Of a DNA stretch of 64,000 nt, positions 26,626-36,132 are shown in pieces. Location: NCBI RefSeq assembly GCF_004168255.1, contig NZ_SEWG01000005.1:186001-250000 (forward strand), in the 5' to 3' direction. The notes beneath the pieces are model-generated. The model ran no database searches, was not told the origin of the DNA, and saw only the letters and a list, made by a program, of their open reading frames with translations. Position numbers and translations under genes: made by a program. Source of the stretch: Mucilaginibacter terrigena. Lineage in GTDB: Bacteria > Bacteroidota > Bacteroidia > Sphingobacteriales > Sphingobacteriaceae. Positions within the stretch are counted from its first letter, which is position 1, and the number at the start of each line of letters is the position of its first letter.

Positions 26626-28737
26626 TTACTCTTTAGTTGTATCTGTTTCTTCGGGGTTACGGTCAAATGTACCCGAGTGGTCGCCAACGCCTTCATGAAC
26701 CAGGCTTTGTGCCGCAGGTTCCTGGTTTGATTCCGGTCCGTTCACAAACTCATCGTAAGTGGTGCGGTTATCAAACGGGCGTTTACCCAATATTTCTTCC
26801 AGGTCTGATTGGAAAAGGATCTCTTTTTCCAGCAGTTTATTAGCCAGGGCAATTAATCCTTCGCGCTTGTCAATCAGTAATTGCTTGGTGCTTTGGTAAA
26901 CATCGCCAATTAAAGTACGCACCTCGTTATCGATCAGTTCTGATGTTTTTTCAGAATAAGGTTTGTTAAACTGGTATTCGCCCTGCGTATCGTTGAAAGA
27001 TACGTTACCAACTTTTTCGTTCATACCATAAATGGTAACCATTGCGTAAGCCAGCTTGGTAATACGTTCCAGGTCGTTTTGCGCGCCGGTAGATATTTTA
27101 CCGAAAGTGATATCCTCGGCAACACGGCCACCCATGGTCATGCTCATACCATCAAGTAATTGCTCTGTAGTGTAAAGGAATTGCTCTTTTGGCAGGTATT
27201 GGGCATACCCCAGCGCAGCAACACCACGCGGAACGATAGATACCTTAACCAGCGGATCGGCATGCTCCAGGAACCAGCCTGCAATGGCGTGGCCGGCCTC
27301 GTGGTAAGCCACAATGCGCTTCTCTTCCGGAGATATGATCTTGTTCTTTTTCTCTAATCCGCCAATAACACGGTCAATAGCATCCTGAAAATCCTGCATA
27401 TCAACAGCCTCTTTGTTTTTACGTGCGGCTATTAAAGCAGCCTCGTTACAAACGTTGGCAATTTCGGCTCCGGCAAAACCCGGTGTTTGGGCCGATAGCT
27501 TCTTGGCATCAACGCCTTCCGCAACCTTAATAGGTTTTAAGTGCACTTTAAAGATCTGCTCACGGCCTATCAGGTCGGGTTTATCGATAGATACCTGCCT
27601 GTCGAAACGTCCCGGGCGCATTAAAGCGCTGTCCAGTACATCGGGGCGGTTGGTGGCTGCAAGGATAATGATACCGCTATCGGTACCAAAACCATCCATC
27701 TCAACCAATAACTGGTTCAGGGTATTTTCGCGCTCATCATTGCCACCCATCATGGTGTTTTTACCACGGGCACGGCCAATAGCGTCAATCTCATCTATAA
27801 ATATGATACAAGGGGCTTTATCTTTTGCTTGTTTAAACAGATCGCGAACACGCGATGCACCCACACCCACAAACATCTCCACAAAATCGGAACCCGAAAG
27901 TGAGAAAAAAGGTACCTGTGCCTCACCTGCAACGGCTTTGGCTAAAAGGGTTTTACCCGTACCCGGCGAACCTACCAGCAACGCGCCTTTAGGGATTTTA
28001 CCCCCCAGGTTGGTGTATTTTTTTGGGTTTTTAAGGAAATCTACAATCTCCATAACCTCTTGTTTAGCTTCTTCGAGGCCGGCAACATCATTAAACGTTA
28101 CCGATACCTGGGCTTCTTTATCAAACAGGGTAGCTTTTGATTTGCCAATGTTAAAGATCTGGCCACCGGCGCCACCGCCTGCACCACCGCCCATGCGGCG
28201 CATAATAAACAGCCATATGGCAACCAGCAAGATAGCCATGATAACGCATTGCACCAAAAAGTTGCTTAGCAAGCTTTCTTTACCCTGTTGGTATTCTATC
28301 GCCGTTTTTTGGCCTTCGGGAACATCTTTTTGCGCTGCAGCTATAGATTGCTTTAAGCTTTCGTAGGATGCATCGGTAAAGTTATACTGCGGATCTTTAG
28401 ATACACCTAAACCGCGTTGGCTTTTGCCGGCATCTTTATACTCGGGTTTGGTAAGGCTGTCTTTTTTAATAAAGATCTCGGCGGTTACCAGGTCTCCGTT
28501 TTTGTAGGCAACAATTTTTTCAACATCACCGGTGCGCAGCATTTTGGTGCTAAACCTTTGAAAATCTATCTGTGTGCCGGTGCCGCCGGTTATTAAGGTA
28601 GGTACAACCACAATACCAATAATGGCGATAGCATACAGCCACATCAGGTTAAACTTGGGCGGCTTAGGCGTAATTTTTTTATTCGGAACCTTGCGTAAAG
28701 GTTTTGAGGAATCGGACTTTTTATCTTTAATTTCCAT
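26626..28737 (-). CDS. ftsH: ATP-dependent zinc metalloprotease FtsH
   Basis: The membrane-bound AAA protease degrades misfolded membrane and regulatory proteins. The 703 residues contain TM1 (about 32-52), a periplasmic domain, TM2 (about 160-181), a Gly-rich linker, the AAA domain with Walker A GSPGTGKT and Walker [12 protein letters not shown], the SRH with [11 protein letters not shown], and the zinc motif HEAGH near 478. The C-terminal tail is acidic. It lies between rsfS and the LUD gene on one minus-strand unit. Confidence 0.98.
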   Translation of the reverse strand: MEIKDKKSDSSKPLRKVPNKKITPKPPKFNLMWLYAIAIIGIVVVPTLITGGTGTQIDFQRFSTKMLRTGDVEKIVAYKNGDLVTAEIFIKKDSLTKPEYKDAGKSQRGLGVSKDPQYNFTDASYESLKQSIAAAQKDVPEGQKTAIEYQQGKESLLSNFLVQCVIMAILLVAIWLFIMRRMGGGAGGGAGGQIFNIGKSKATLFDKEAQVSVTFNDVAGLEEAKQEVMEIVDFLKNPKKYTNLGGKIPKGALLVGSPGTGKTLLAKAVAGEAQVPFFSLSGSDFVEMFVGVGASRVRDLFKQAKDKAPCIIFIDEIDAIGRARGKNTMMGGNDERENTLNQLLVEMDGFGTDSGIIILAATNRPDVLDSALMRPGRFDRQVSIDKPDLIGREQIFKVHLKPIKVAEGVDAKKLSAQTPGFAGAEIANVCNEAALIAARKNKEAVDMQDFQDAIDRVIGGLEKKNKIISPEEKRIVAYHEAGHAIAGWFLEHADPLVKVSIVPRGVAALGYAQYLPKEQFLYTTEQLLDGMSMTMGGRVAEDITFGKISTGAQNDLERITKLAYAMVTIYGMNEKVGNVSFNDTQGEYQFNKPYSEKTSELIDNEVRTLIGDVYQSTKQLLIDKREGLIALANKLLEKEILFQSDLEEILGKRPFDNRTTYDEFVNGPESNQEPAAQSLVHEGVGDHSGTFDRNPEETDTTKE

Positions 28738-28801
28738 GTTTGTACAAGCTCAACTTATCAAATAAATAATTTTAAAAGGGTATTGTATTTTTGAGCTTTG
28801 T

Positions 28802-29176
28802 TTAAGCGCTTTTATAGCTTTTAATTTCAGCATCACCCCATAGGTCTTCAACACCATAAAACTCGCGTTTATCGGTCCTGAAGATGTGTATGACAACATC
28901 TATATAATCCAGCAGTATCCATTCGCCGTACTCAAGCCCCTCTTTGCGCCAAGGGTCCTGCTGTACCGCTTTATAAATTTCTTCCTCAACACTATTTGCT
29001 ATTGCTTTTACCTGTGTGGCCGAATCGGCGTGGCAAATTACAAAGTAATCTGCTACCGAGCTGTTTATATTACGAAGATCGAGCCTTACAAGATCATTCC
29101 CCTTTTTTTCCTGCATGCCATGTATGGCAAGTTCAGAAATATAGGTGGATTCATTTATCACTTTACTTTTTACCAT
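28802..29176 (-). CDS. rsfS: Ribosomal silencing factor RsfS
   Basis: The 124-residue protein blocks 30S/50S joining by binding ribosomal protein uL14. The family pattern is clear: VRLDLRNINSSVADYFVICH, the WRKEGLEYGEWILLDYIDVV core and VHIFRTDKREFYGVEDLWGD at the end. It is the first gene of the rsfS-ftsH-LUD unit and divergent from birA. Confidence 0.95.
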   Translation of the reverse strand: MVKSKVINESTYISELAIHGMQEKKGNDLVRLDLRNINSSVADYFVICHADSATQVKAIANSVEEEIYKAVQQDPWRKEGLEYGEWILLDYIDVVIHIFRTDKREFYGVEDLWGDAEIKSYKSA

Positions 29177-29186
29177 TAAAAAGATT

Positions 29187-29194
29187 TAGTTTTG
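29187..29194 (+). promoter_or_regulatory. -7 promoter box TAGTTTTG
   Basis: Exact TAnnTTTG match 29 bases before the TTG start of birA, in the rsfS-birA divergent spacer. Confidence 0.45.
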
Positions 29195-29223
29195 AACGAT
29201 TTAAGGTTAAATAATATTATACG

Positions 29224-29994
29224 TTGCAAAATAACATATTTTCAGGATTATTTGTTGGACAAAATTTAGTGTCACTAAAAGAAGTTGACTCAACAAACAC
29301 ATTCCTCAAAAATATCTTGTCAAATTCCAAGCCAGTACCTGATGGAACGGTCATTATGGCAGAACACCAGTTTGCCGGCCGCGGCCAGCGCGAAAACACC
29401 TGGCATGCAGAACCGGGCAAAAATTTAACCTTCAGCATATTGTTAAGGCCATCCTTTTTATCGGCATCGCAGCAGTTTTACCTTACCTGCGCCGTTAGTA
29501 TGGGTATATATGACGCACTGCACCCCCTGTTACGTGACAGCCTGAAGATAAAATGGCCAAACGATATTTATTACGGAGATAATAAATTGGGCGGGATGCT
29601 TATTGAAAACATATTACAGGGCACCCAAATAAAAAGCGCCATAATTGGTATAGGCCTTAATGTAAACCAGCAAAATTTTCCCGACAATGCCGTTAACGCT
29701 ACTTCTGTGAGAAAGATATTACAGAAGGATTATGATTTAAAAAATATATTAGCAGAAATTTGTAACCATATTGAAGCATATTACCTGCATCTTAAAGCCG
29801 GCAGGCTGGAATTTGTAAGGGATACTTATTTAAACCGACTATACCGGTTAAACGAACGGCACCAATTTAAGTCGAACGGGCAGGTTTTTGAAGGTGTTAT
29901 AAAGGATGTTAAAGAAAGCGGCCTGCTGTTGGTTGAACAGGATACAGGCGGGCAGCTTTACAACTTAAAGGAAATAGAGTTTGTAAACACGTAA
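29224..29994 (+). CDS. birA: Biotin--[acetyl-CoA-carboxylase] ligase
   Basis: The enzyme activates biotin and transfers it to carboxylase carrier proteins. Of 256 residues, LKEVDSTNTFLKN near 19-31, the GRGQRENTW biotinyl-adenylate loop near 53-61 and KWPNDIYYGDNKLGGMLIE are diagnostic. No N-terminal helix-turn-helix is present, so this is the monofunctional form and not a repressor. The start is a TTG at 29224. It is followed directly (no gap) by the DsbD-related genes. Confidence 0.94.
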   Translation: MQNNIFSGLFVGQNLVSLKEVDSTNTFLKNILSNSKPVPDGTVIMAEHQFAGRGQRENTWHAEPGKNLTFSILLRPSFLSASQQFYLTCAVSMGIYDALHPLLRDSLKIKWPNDIYYGDNKLGGMLIENILQGTQIKSAIIGIGLNVNQQNFPDNAVNATSVRKILQKDYDLKNILAEICNHIEAYYLHLKAGRLEFVRDTYLNRLYRLNERHQFKSNGQVFEGVIKDVKESGLLLVEQDTGGQLYNLKEIEFVNT

Positions 29995-30441
29995 ATGAAA
30001 ATAGTACTTTTAACCATAACCGCCCTGATGATATCCATTGGAGCAAAAGCACAGGTGCAGCACCCGGTTAAATGGGCTTACGCGTCTAAAAAAATAAGCG
30101 CTACCGAAGTGATGGTATTATTAAAAGCCACTATTGATAAGGGATGGCATATATACTCGCAAAACCCTGATGGTGGAGGTTTAAAAACAACATTTACTTT
30201 TAAGCCCTCAAAAGAATATATATTGATGGGTAAAACTTTAGAACCAAAGCCTATTGTTAAATATGAGCCGGCAATTAAAGCAAACGTTATCTATTTTGAA
30301 AACCTGGTAGTTTTTCAGCAAAAGGTAAAATTAAAATCGGCAAATAAAAAAACTATAAACGGCAAGTTAGAGTATATGGCTTGTAAAACACAGTGTTTAC
30401 CACCCGAAGAGATAACGTTTAACATCCCGATAGGGAAATAA
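29995..30441 (+). CDS. DsbD N-terminal-like periplasmic domain protein (copy 1)
   Basis: The 148-residue protein has a signal peptide (about 1-19, ending in AKAQ) and one immunoglobulin-like domain homologous to the N-terminal domain of DsbD. The redox cysteines lie in YMACKTQCLPPEEITF (CxxxC spacing), one residue shorter than in its neighbour. In classic DsbD this domain is fused to the membrane part; here it is a separate gene, 29995 to 30441, between birA and its paralogue. Confidence 0.85.
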   Translation: MKIVLLTITALMISIGAKAQVQHPVKWAYASKKISATEVMVLLKATIDKGWHIYSQNPDGGGLKTTFTFKPSKEYILMGKTLEPKPIVKYEPAIKANVIYFENLVVFQQKVKLKSANKKTINGKLEYMACKTQCLPPEEITFNIPIGK

Positions 30442-30466
30442 GAACAGGATAAGAATTTAAACAGAT

Positions 30467-30922
30467 ATGATGAAGAAAGTATTTTTAGCAGTAATTGCAT
30501 TAATGATAACCTTTGCTGCGCAGGCGCAGATAGAAGCGCACGTAAAATGGTCGTACGCTGCCAAAAAAACCAGCGCCACCGAGGCGGTTGTTTTGATAAA
30601 AGCGACAATGGACCAGGGCTGGCATATTTACTCGCAAACGGTTAAAGAAGGCGGGCCTATAAAAACCAGTTTTACCTTCGCGCCATCAAAAGAATATATG
30701 TTGGTTGGTAAACCAAGTGAGCCGAAACCGATAACTCATTTCGAAAAGGTTTTTAACATGAATGTTGGATACTTTGAGAACGTGGTTATATTTCAGCAAA
30801 AAATAAAACTAAAGTCGGCCAAAGCTTCGGCAGTTAAAGGTAAAGTGGAATTTATGACCTGTAATGATTCAAAATGTCTTCCACCAGACGAAGTAGCATT
30901 TTCTATCCCGTTAGGTAAATAA
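30467..30922 (+). CDS. DsbD N-terminal-like periplasmic domain protein (copy 2)
   Basis: The 151-residue paralogue of the preceding gene has a signal peptide (ending in FAAQAQ) and the same fold; its cysteines are in FMTCNDSKCLPPDEVAF with the usual CxxxxC spacing. The two proteins share the frame of HVKWSYAAKKTSATEAVVLI and SFTFAPSKEYMLVGK. It should carry electrons from the membrane DsbD (next gene, two bases away) to periplasmic partners. Confidence 0.87.
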   Translation: MMKKVFLAVIALMITFAAQAQIEAHVKWSYAAKKTSATEAVVLIKATMDQGWHIYSQTVKEGGPIKTSFTFAPSKEYMLVGKPSEPKPITHFEKVFNMNVGYFENVVIFQQKIKLKSAKASAVKGKVEFMTCNDSKCLPPDEVAFSIPLGK

Positions 30923-30924
30923 TA

Positions 30925-32661
30925 ATGAGGACAATCACATCGGCCGTCAGCCGCAACCGGTTCCGTAACGGGCTTTTATTTTTGATAACGCTTTTAGCGC
31001 TCACCGTTTTAGCGCCGCAGCAGTTAAGGGCGCAAACCGCCGATACGGTTTCGACCAATGATGTGGAATTTACGGATGTTCCTTCGGCATCGCAGCAACT
31101 TATAGCCAATAAGAAAAAGGCTGATTCGCTGGCCCAAGTAAAAGCCGATCCGGTAAAAAAATCCAGTGCAACAAGTGTTTCTACAAATACAGGCACCGAA
31201 AAGAGTGACGTTCCCAAAACCCTGTGGCAGTTATTTATTTTTGGCTTTGCCGGCGGCTTCGCGGCTTTTTTACTGCCTTGCGTTTACCCAATGCTGCCAT
31301 TAACAGTTAGCTTTTTTACCAAAAGGGGGGGCAGCCGCGGCAGTGCCATATGGCAATCCTGCTTATATGGCCTTTCCATCATATTTATTTATGTTGTCTT
31401 CGGGTTGATCATAACCATCATTTTTGGCGCCGCCGCTCTTAATGGATTGGCGACCAATGGCGTTTTTAACTTCTTTTTCTTTTTAATGCTGTTGGTTTTT
31501 GGGGCATCATTTCTCGGTGCGTTTGAAATAACGCTACCCAGCTCATTAGCAAACAAACTCGACGCAAACTCTGATAGGGGCGGCTTTGCCGGCATCTTCT
31601 TTATGGCGGCTACATTGGTAGTAGTATCCTTTTCTTGTACCGGGCCGGCAATTGGCGGCATATTACCAAGTATTGTGCTTAAAGGCGAGCGACTTGGCCC
31701 TGCAGTATTAATGTTTGGCTTCTCGTTAGCCATAGCCCTTCCATTTACCATATTTGCCATGTTCCCGTCGGCGCTTAAAAGCCTGCCAAAATCTGGCGGG
31801 TGGTTAAATAGCGTTAAAGTGATACTGGGTTTTATCGAAATCGCATTCGCCTTAAAATTCTTATCAAATGTAGACCTTGCTTATCACTGGAACCTGATAG
31901 ACCGCGAGGTGGTACTTTCCCTTTGGATAGCGATAGGCTTATTAATGAGTTTATACCTCATAGGGAAGATCAAATTTTCGCACGATAGTGAACTAACGCA
32001 CCTGTCGGTAACCCGCACATTTATTGCCATGGGTATGTTTGCGTTTACCATATATATGGTGCCCGGCCTTTGGGGTGCGCCGTTAAAATCCATCAGCGCT
32101 TTGTTGCCACCTTTAAGCACACAGGATTTTGACATATCCGGCGGCGGCAGTGCTACAATTGCTACGCCGGCCAATACATCCACCATAAAAGTTAAAAAAT
32201 ACGAAGAGCTTTTTAAGCGCTTGCCAAAAGTAAAAGGCCTTGATGAATGGTATGATTATGACCAGGCGGTACAGCTTTCAAAAGAATTGCATAAACCAAT
32301 ATTTATTGATTTTACCGGCTGGAACTGCGTTAACTGCCGCGAAATGGAGCAAACGGTACTGCCAACCCCCGAAGTATTAAAGCGACTGCAAAATGAGTTT
32401 ATAATACTACAGCTGGTTATAGATGATAAAACAGACCTGCCGGTTGCCGAGCGATATAAATCAACCTCGGGAGGAAAAGAGATTACTGAAATTGGCGCTA
32501 AATGGCTTGACCTGGAGATAACCAAATACAATTCTAACGCCCAGCCAAACTACGTAATTACTAATGAAAATGGCGATGCGCTTGTACCATCAATAGGCGC
32601 TACGGATGTTAAAACCTTTATTTCTTATCTTGATAGCGGTATCGCAGCTTATAAAAAGTAG
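30925..32661 (+). CDS. dsbD: Thiol:disulfide interchange protein DsbD (membrane and thioredoxin domains)
   Basis: The 578-residue protein moves electrons from cytoplasmic thioredoxin to the periplasm. It has a signal or anchor (about 15-33), a Ser/Lys-rich linker, and eight or so membrane helices with the redox cysteines in LLPCVYPMLPLTVS and SFSCTGPAIGG. A C-terminal thioredoxin domain follows, with WNCVNC near 466-471. The N-terminal domain of full DsbD is missing here and is supplied by the two genes upstream. Confidence 0.93.
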   Translation: MRTITSAVSRNRFRNGLLFLITLLALTVLAPQQLRAQTADTVSTNDVEFTDVPSASQQLIANKKKADSLAQVKADPVKKSSATSVSTNTGTEKSDVPKTLWQLFIFGFAGGFAAFLLPCVYPMLPLTVSFFTKRGGSRGSAIWQSCLYGLSIIFIYVVFGLIITIIFGAAALNGLATNGVFNFFFFLMLLVFGASFLGAFEITLPSSLANKLDANSDRGGFAGIFFMAATLVVVSFSCTGPAIGGILPSIVLKGERLGPAVLMFGFSLAIALPFTIFAMFPSALKSLPKSGGWLNSVKVILGFIEIAFALKFLSNVDLAYHWNLIDREVVLSLWIAIGLLMSLYLIGKIKFSHDSELTHLSVTRTFIAMGMFAFTIYMVPGLWGAPLKSISALLPPLSTQDFDISGGGSATIATPANTSTIKVKKYEELFKRLPKVKGLDEWYDYDQAVQLSKELHKPIFIDFTGWNCVNCREMEQTVLPTPEVLKRLQNEFIILQLVIDDKTDLPVAERYKSTSGGKEITEIGAKWLDLEITKYNSNAQPNYVITNENGDALVPSIGATDVKTFISYLDSGIAAYKK

Positions 32662-32691
32662 GCGGGTAAAAAAAATTAATGTAAATTCGCG

Positions 32692-32740
32692 GAACTTTAC
32701 GAAAACGATGTAGCCAGCCTGCATGGCTTTTGTAAAGTTC
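32692..32740 (+). promoter_or_regulatory. Structured leader/possible terminator before pfkA
   Basis: GAACTTTAC (32692-32700) pairs with GTAAAGTTC (32732-32740), with an inner AGCCA (32712-32716) / TGGCT (32724-32728). It lies between dsbD and pfkA. Followed by tttctgttta, it could be a weak terminator for dsbD or a structured leader of pfkA. Confidence 0.5.
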
Positions 32741-32780
32741 TTTCTGTTTACACTTACAACGCGACAGCGCCCTTTTAATA

Positions 32781-33758
32781 ATGACGCAGATCAAAAATAT
32801 AGGAGTTTTTACTTCCGGTGGGGATGCCCCGGGTATGAATGCCGCTATCCGTGCGGTTGTACGTTCAGCAATTTATTATGATATTGAGGTAACCGGTATC
32901 CGCCGTGGGTACGAAGGGATGATAAACGGCGAGTTTTTTGCAATGGACCGCAAATCTGTTTCCAATATCATTCAGCGTGGCGGTACTATTCTTAAAACAG
33001 CCCGCAGCGAGCAATTCAGAACAGCGGGTGGCCGTAAATTAGCTTACGACCAATTAAAAAAGCATGGCGTTGATGCCCTTGTTGGCATTGGCGGTGATGG
33101 TACCTTTACCGGCGCGCACATTTTTGGCCAGGAATACGATTTCCCTATAGTGGGTTTGCCCGGTACTATAGATAACGACCTTTTAGGTACCGATTTTACC
33201 ATTGGTTACGATACTGCCATTAACACGGTAATTGATGCGGTTGATAAGATCCGCGACACCGCCGAGTCGCATGACAGGGTGTTTATTGTAGAGGTAATGG
33301 GCCGCGATAGCGGACTTATTGCTTTGCGTACGGGCATCGCATCTGGGGCAGAAGCAATTGTTATTCCCGAAAGTAAAACCAATATCGATGCCCTTTGCGA
33401 GCGCCTGGAGCATGGCCGTAAAGACAAACTATCAAAAATTGTAATAGTTGCCGAAGGTGATGATGCAGGTGGCGCGTTCGAGATAGGTCGGCATGTGAAA
33501 GAGCGTTTCCCGCATTATGATACCAGGGTATCTATTCTTGGGCACATCCAGCGAGGTGGCCGCCCGTCTTGCCAGGACAGGGTGCTGGCAAGCCGTGTTG
33601 GTGTTGCCGCCGTTGAAGCCCTTAAGAATGGCCGCCGTAACGAAATGATAGGTGTTATCCATAACGAAATATCGTACACCCCGTTTGAGCACGCCTGCAA
33701 ACACAACATCGAAATTAACCCCAACTTTTTAAAGATAGTAGAGATACTGGCAATATAA
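32781..33758 (+). CDS. pfkA: ATP-dependent 6-phosphofructokinase
   Basis: The enzyme phosphorylates fructose 6-phosphate in glycolysis. The 325-residue length and the motifs GGDAPGMNAAIR near 14, GGDGTFTGAHIF near 104, PGTIDNDLLGTDFTIGYDTA near 124-145 and EVMGRDSGLIAL are typical of group A. It stands alone and ends in a strong terminator. Confidence 0.97.
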   Translation: MTQIKNIGVFTSGGDAPGMNAAIRAVVRSAIYYDIEVTGIRRGYEGMINGEFFAMDRKSVSNIIQRGGTILKTARSEQFRTAGGRKLAYDQLKKHGVDALVGIGGDGTFTGAHIFGQEYDFPIVGLPGTIDNDLLGTDFTIGYDTAINTVIDAVDKIRDTAESHDRVFIVEVMGRDSGLIALRTGIASGAEAIVIPESKTNIDALCERLEHGRKDKLSKIVIVAEGDDAGGAFEIGRHVKERFPHYDTRVSILGHIQRGGRPSCQDRVLASRVGVAAVEALKNGRRNEMIGVIHNEISYTPFEHACKHNIEINPNFLKIVEILAI

Positions 33759-33777
33759 GGTTGGACAAACGGTAAAG

Positions 33778-33810
33778 AAAAGCCCCGCAGATTTCTGCGG
33801 GGCTTTTCTT
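33778..33810 (+). terminator. Terminator of pfkA
   Basis: Stem aaaagccccgcaga (33778-33791) and tctgcggggctttt (33794-33807) with a T-rich tail to 33810. A clear intrinsic terminator. Confidence 0.85.
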
Positions 33811-33818
33811 TATATAAA

Positions 33819-33918
33819 CATGTCATTGCGAGGAGCGTAGCGACGTGGCAATCTCGTCGCATGCTTATCGTTTATGCATTGGCTACGATATTGCCGCGCT
33901 ATCGCTCACAATGACATG
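33819..33918. repeat. 100-bp palindromic intergenic repeat
   Basis: The outer arms CATGTCATTG (33819-33828) and CAATGACATG (33909-33918) are perfectly complementary; inside are gcgaggagcgtagcgacgtg and GGCAATCTCGTCGC. The catgtcattgcgaggagcg motif is a widespread intergenic element. A degenerate half copy is at 44093-44127. Confidence 0.75.
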
Positions 33919-33931
33919 GTATTCTATGGCA

Positions 33932-35824
33932 TTACTCCGCCTTAGGCGTAATATCAACTACTTTCTCACCGGCTTCCCGCTGCATCTTCTTTAGCATTTC
34001 GCTACCGATGAGGGCATCTATCATGCCGTTGCCGCCACCATTTTGCCCGCTCACCAAAATCTCGGGCACCAGCTTGATGCCGTTGTTGGCCAGGGCTTCG
34101 GCTACACGCACAATGGCGTATTGCTCGGTACCCATAGCTTCTGTTTTTTGTTTGGTAACCTCGGCTTCGGCCAAACCTATGGCTTTAATTTTACCGGCAT
34201 CGGCATTACCATTTACTTCGGTTGCAGCTGCATCCGCTTTGGCGTTAATGGTTTTTGCTTCGGCATCCGCACGGGCAATAATGGTTTTATTTTCGGCGTC
34301 CGCTTTGGCGTTGATCACTCTCGACTCGGCATCACCCCTTGCAGCGGCAACTTTAGAGGCGGCCATCTGGGTGTTTATTTCCACCTGGCGGGTTGATTTT
34401 ACAACCTCGGGCTGCATATCGGCACCTGCCTTGGCGCTTTCAAATTCCTTACGCTCTACCTGCGCGCTTTTTTGGATCTCGTAGGTAACGCGTTCCTGCT
34501 CGGCAATTTTACGGTCGGTAAGCGTTTTCATAAGGGCTTCCGGCGGCACAATATCGCCTATCAGGGTATCTACACCCTCTACGTTATACTCGTTAAGTAC
34601 CTTGCTTATCTGCGCACGCGCATCTTCCTGCCTTTGCGAACGGTTGGTTAAAAACTCTATCACACCACTTTTTTGTGCCGAGTTACGGAAGTAGTTGGCA
34701 ATGGTGGGTTCCAATACCTGCGATACCAGGTTTTTTGTGTTACCGAAACGGGCTATCACCTTTGGTGCCTCGTTACGCGGGATGTGGATGATCTGCGAAA
34801 CATCCAGGTTAAATGTAAAACCATCGGATGAACGCACACTTATGGTACACAGGTTTTTATCCAGCTCGTGGCTTTCGGTACGGCTGTTTGCCCAGTTCAA
34901 TACGATGTTGGTGGTAGGCACTATCTCTACCGTGTGGGTGTAAATATTTACAGGGTGTTTACCAGGGTCCAGCGGTTCGTCCCAAACACCTTTATCGTAT
35001 TTTTTGACTATGTTACCATGTGTAAAGCCCGTACCGCTGGTATCTTTACCTTCCGGGCCAACAAACGAGTTCACAACACCCACAAAACCAATGTGGATAT
35101 GTACCATCTCTACCTGTTCTACAATAGCAAACCAGGGGTTAAGATAATAGGTACCGGCCAGGATAACATCTTCCTGCAAACCTTTTTTACCGCCCGCCTT
35201 TATAAAAGCCATCGGGTCCTGATAGTTACGGTGGCCCACTACCGATCCGCCCGCGATCTCGCCTTTTTCCAAAGGCTCACCATCCAATGTGGTTACAATA
35301 CCCACTTTGTTTTCGTGAATGCTGGTAGTGGGCACCATCACAATCTCGAACAGAAAAGTGTTGATACGGTAACTACCCGGTGTAAGGAACGCGGCCTGCG
35401 GGCCTTTTTGGCCATTGTTTTCCAGGAAGGCCTGCGAGTCTTGGAACTTGTCGCAATCAACCGGCTTGCCCAGTACACGGCCAATATCCATCGGCGCGCC
35501 GTCCTTAGCTTTTACCAGGCCCAACCTGTCCTGCGGGATCACCGTAAACTGCTCCATTGTAATTACATACTGCCACGGCCACATGCGCCAGTACAAACCC
35601 GGGGCAAGGGGCTTGGCCTGCATACCCGCTTCGCCGCTAATGGCAATGATACGGCCATCGGGCAGCCGCTTGCTCCCATAAAGGGTGAATTTTTTAACAA
35701 CCAAACCAATACGGTCATCAGGAACGATGATCATACCACATAAAACGCGCAATACAAATTTGTAAAGCACCAGAGCGCCAACCAGCAGGAATACCCACCA
35801 GAGTTGAATAATTGTTTCAGACAT
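33932..35824 (-). CDS. SPFH/Band 7 (flotillin-like) membrane protein
   Basis: The 630-residue protein has an N-terminal membrane helix (about 8-30), an SPFH/Band 7 domain (about 280-450, with EFLTNRSQRQEDARAQISKV), and a long Ala/Glu/Lys-rich coiled coil. The coiled coil has repeats such as ADAENKTIIARADAEAKTIN near 500-560, typical of flotillins. It should oligomerise at the inner membrane; the partner proteins are unknown. No NfeD gene is adjacent. It stands alone on the minus strand. Confidence 0.85.
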   Translation of the reverse strand: MSETIIQLWWVFLLVGALVLYKFVLRVLCGMIIVPDDRIGLVVKKFTLYGSKRLPDGRIIAISGEAGMQAKPLAPGLYWRMWPWQYVITMEQFTVIPQDRLGLVKAKDGAPMDIGRVLGKPVDCDKFQDSQAFLENNGQKGPQAAFLTPGSYRINTFLFEIVMVPTTSIHENKVGIVTTLDGEPLEKGEIAGGSVVGHRNYQDPMAFIKAGGKKGLQEDVILAGTYYLNPWFAIVEQVEMVHIHIGFVGVVNSFVGPEGKDTSGTGFTHGNIVKKYDKGVWDEPLDPGKHPVNIYTHTVEIVPTTNIVLNWANSRTESHELDKNLCTISVRSSDGFTFNLDVSQIIHIPRNEAPKVIARFGNTKNLVSQVLEPTIANYFRNSAQKSGVIEFLTNRSQRQEDARAQISKVLNEYNVEGVDTLIGDIVPPEALMKTLTDRKIAEQERVTYEIQKSAQVERKEFESAKAGADMQPEVVKSTRQVEINTQMAASKVAAARGDAESRVINAKADAENKTIIARADAEAKTINAKADAAATEVNGNADAGKIKAIGLAEAEVTKQKTEAMGTEQYAIVRVAEALANNGIKLVPEILVSGQNGGGNGMIDALIGSEMLKKMQREAGEKVVDITPKAE

Positions 35825-35985
35825 TTTTGTTTTTGATTTATTTAACGGGGCCCTTAAGGTGCGGGCTCCTCACAATAACTTATAGCTTTATGAGACCTTG
35901 GCTATATAGCGATATTATGATGCAGGGTGATATTTGTTGTTACAAAAAACGGCGAAAATATTTTTGGAGTGATGCGCCCCGGCTA

Positions 35986-36108
35986 TTTACTCACCCCGCG
36001 GCACTTCGTGCGCGACCCTCTCTGCTGCGCAAAGAGGGTGGGGAAATTGAAAAGATGTTTTGAACATCCCCTCTTTGCGTAGCAGAGAGGGGGCAGGGGG
36101 TGAGTAAA
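35986..36108. repeat. Palindromic repeat element, left copy beside DUF559 gene
   Basis: A 123-base element starts with TTTACTCACCCC and ends with GGGGTGAGTAAA. Inside it are the arms ACCCTCTCTGCTGCGCAAAG and its near complement CTTTGCGTAGCAGAGAGG. A second copy in the same orientation is at 36537-36653. The rest of the gap 35825-36132 is AT-rich spacer with no coding signal. Confidence 0.8.
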
Positions 36109-36132
36109 CTAATGAAGCGGTAGGCCGCCCTG

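Noticed and set aside
27413..28366. 317-residue plus-strand ORF
   Set aside because: It is antisense to ftsH, whose reading frame is certain; composition follows from the codon bias of ftsH.
34868..35743. 291-residue plus-strand ORF
   Set aside because: Shadow of the SPFH gene on the other strand; no domain or signal peptide.
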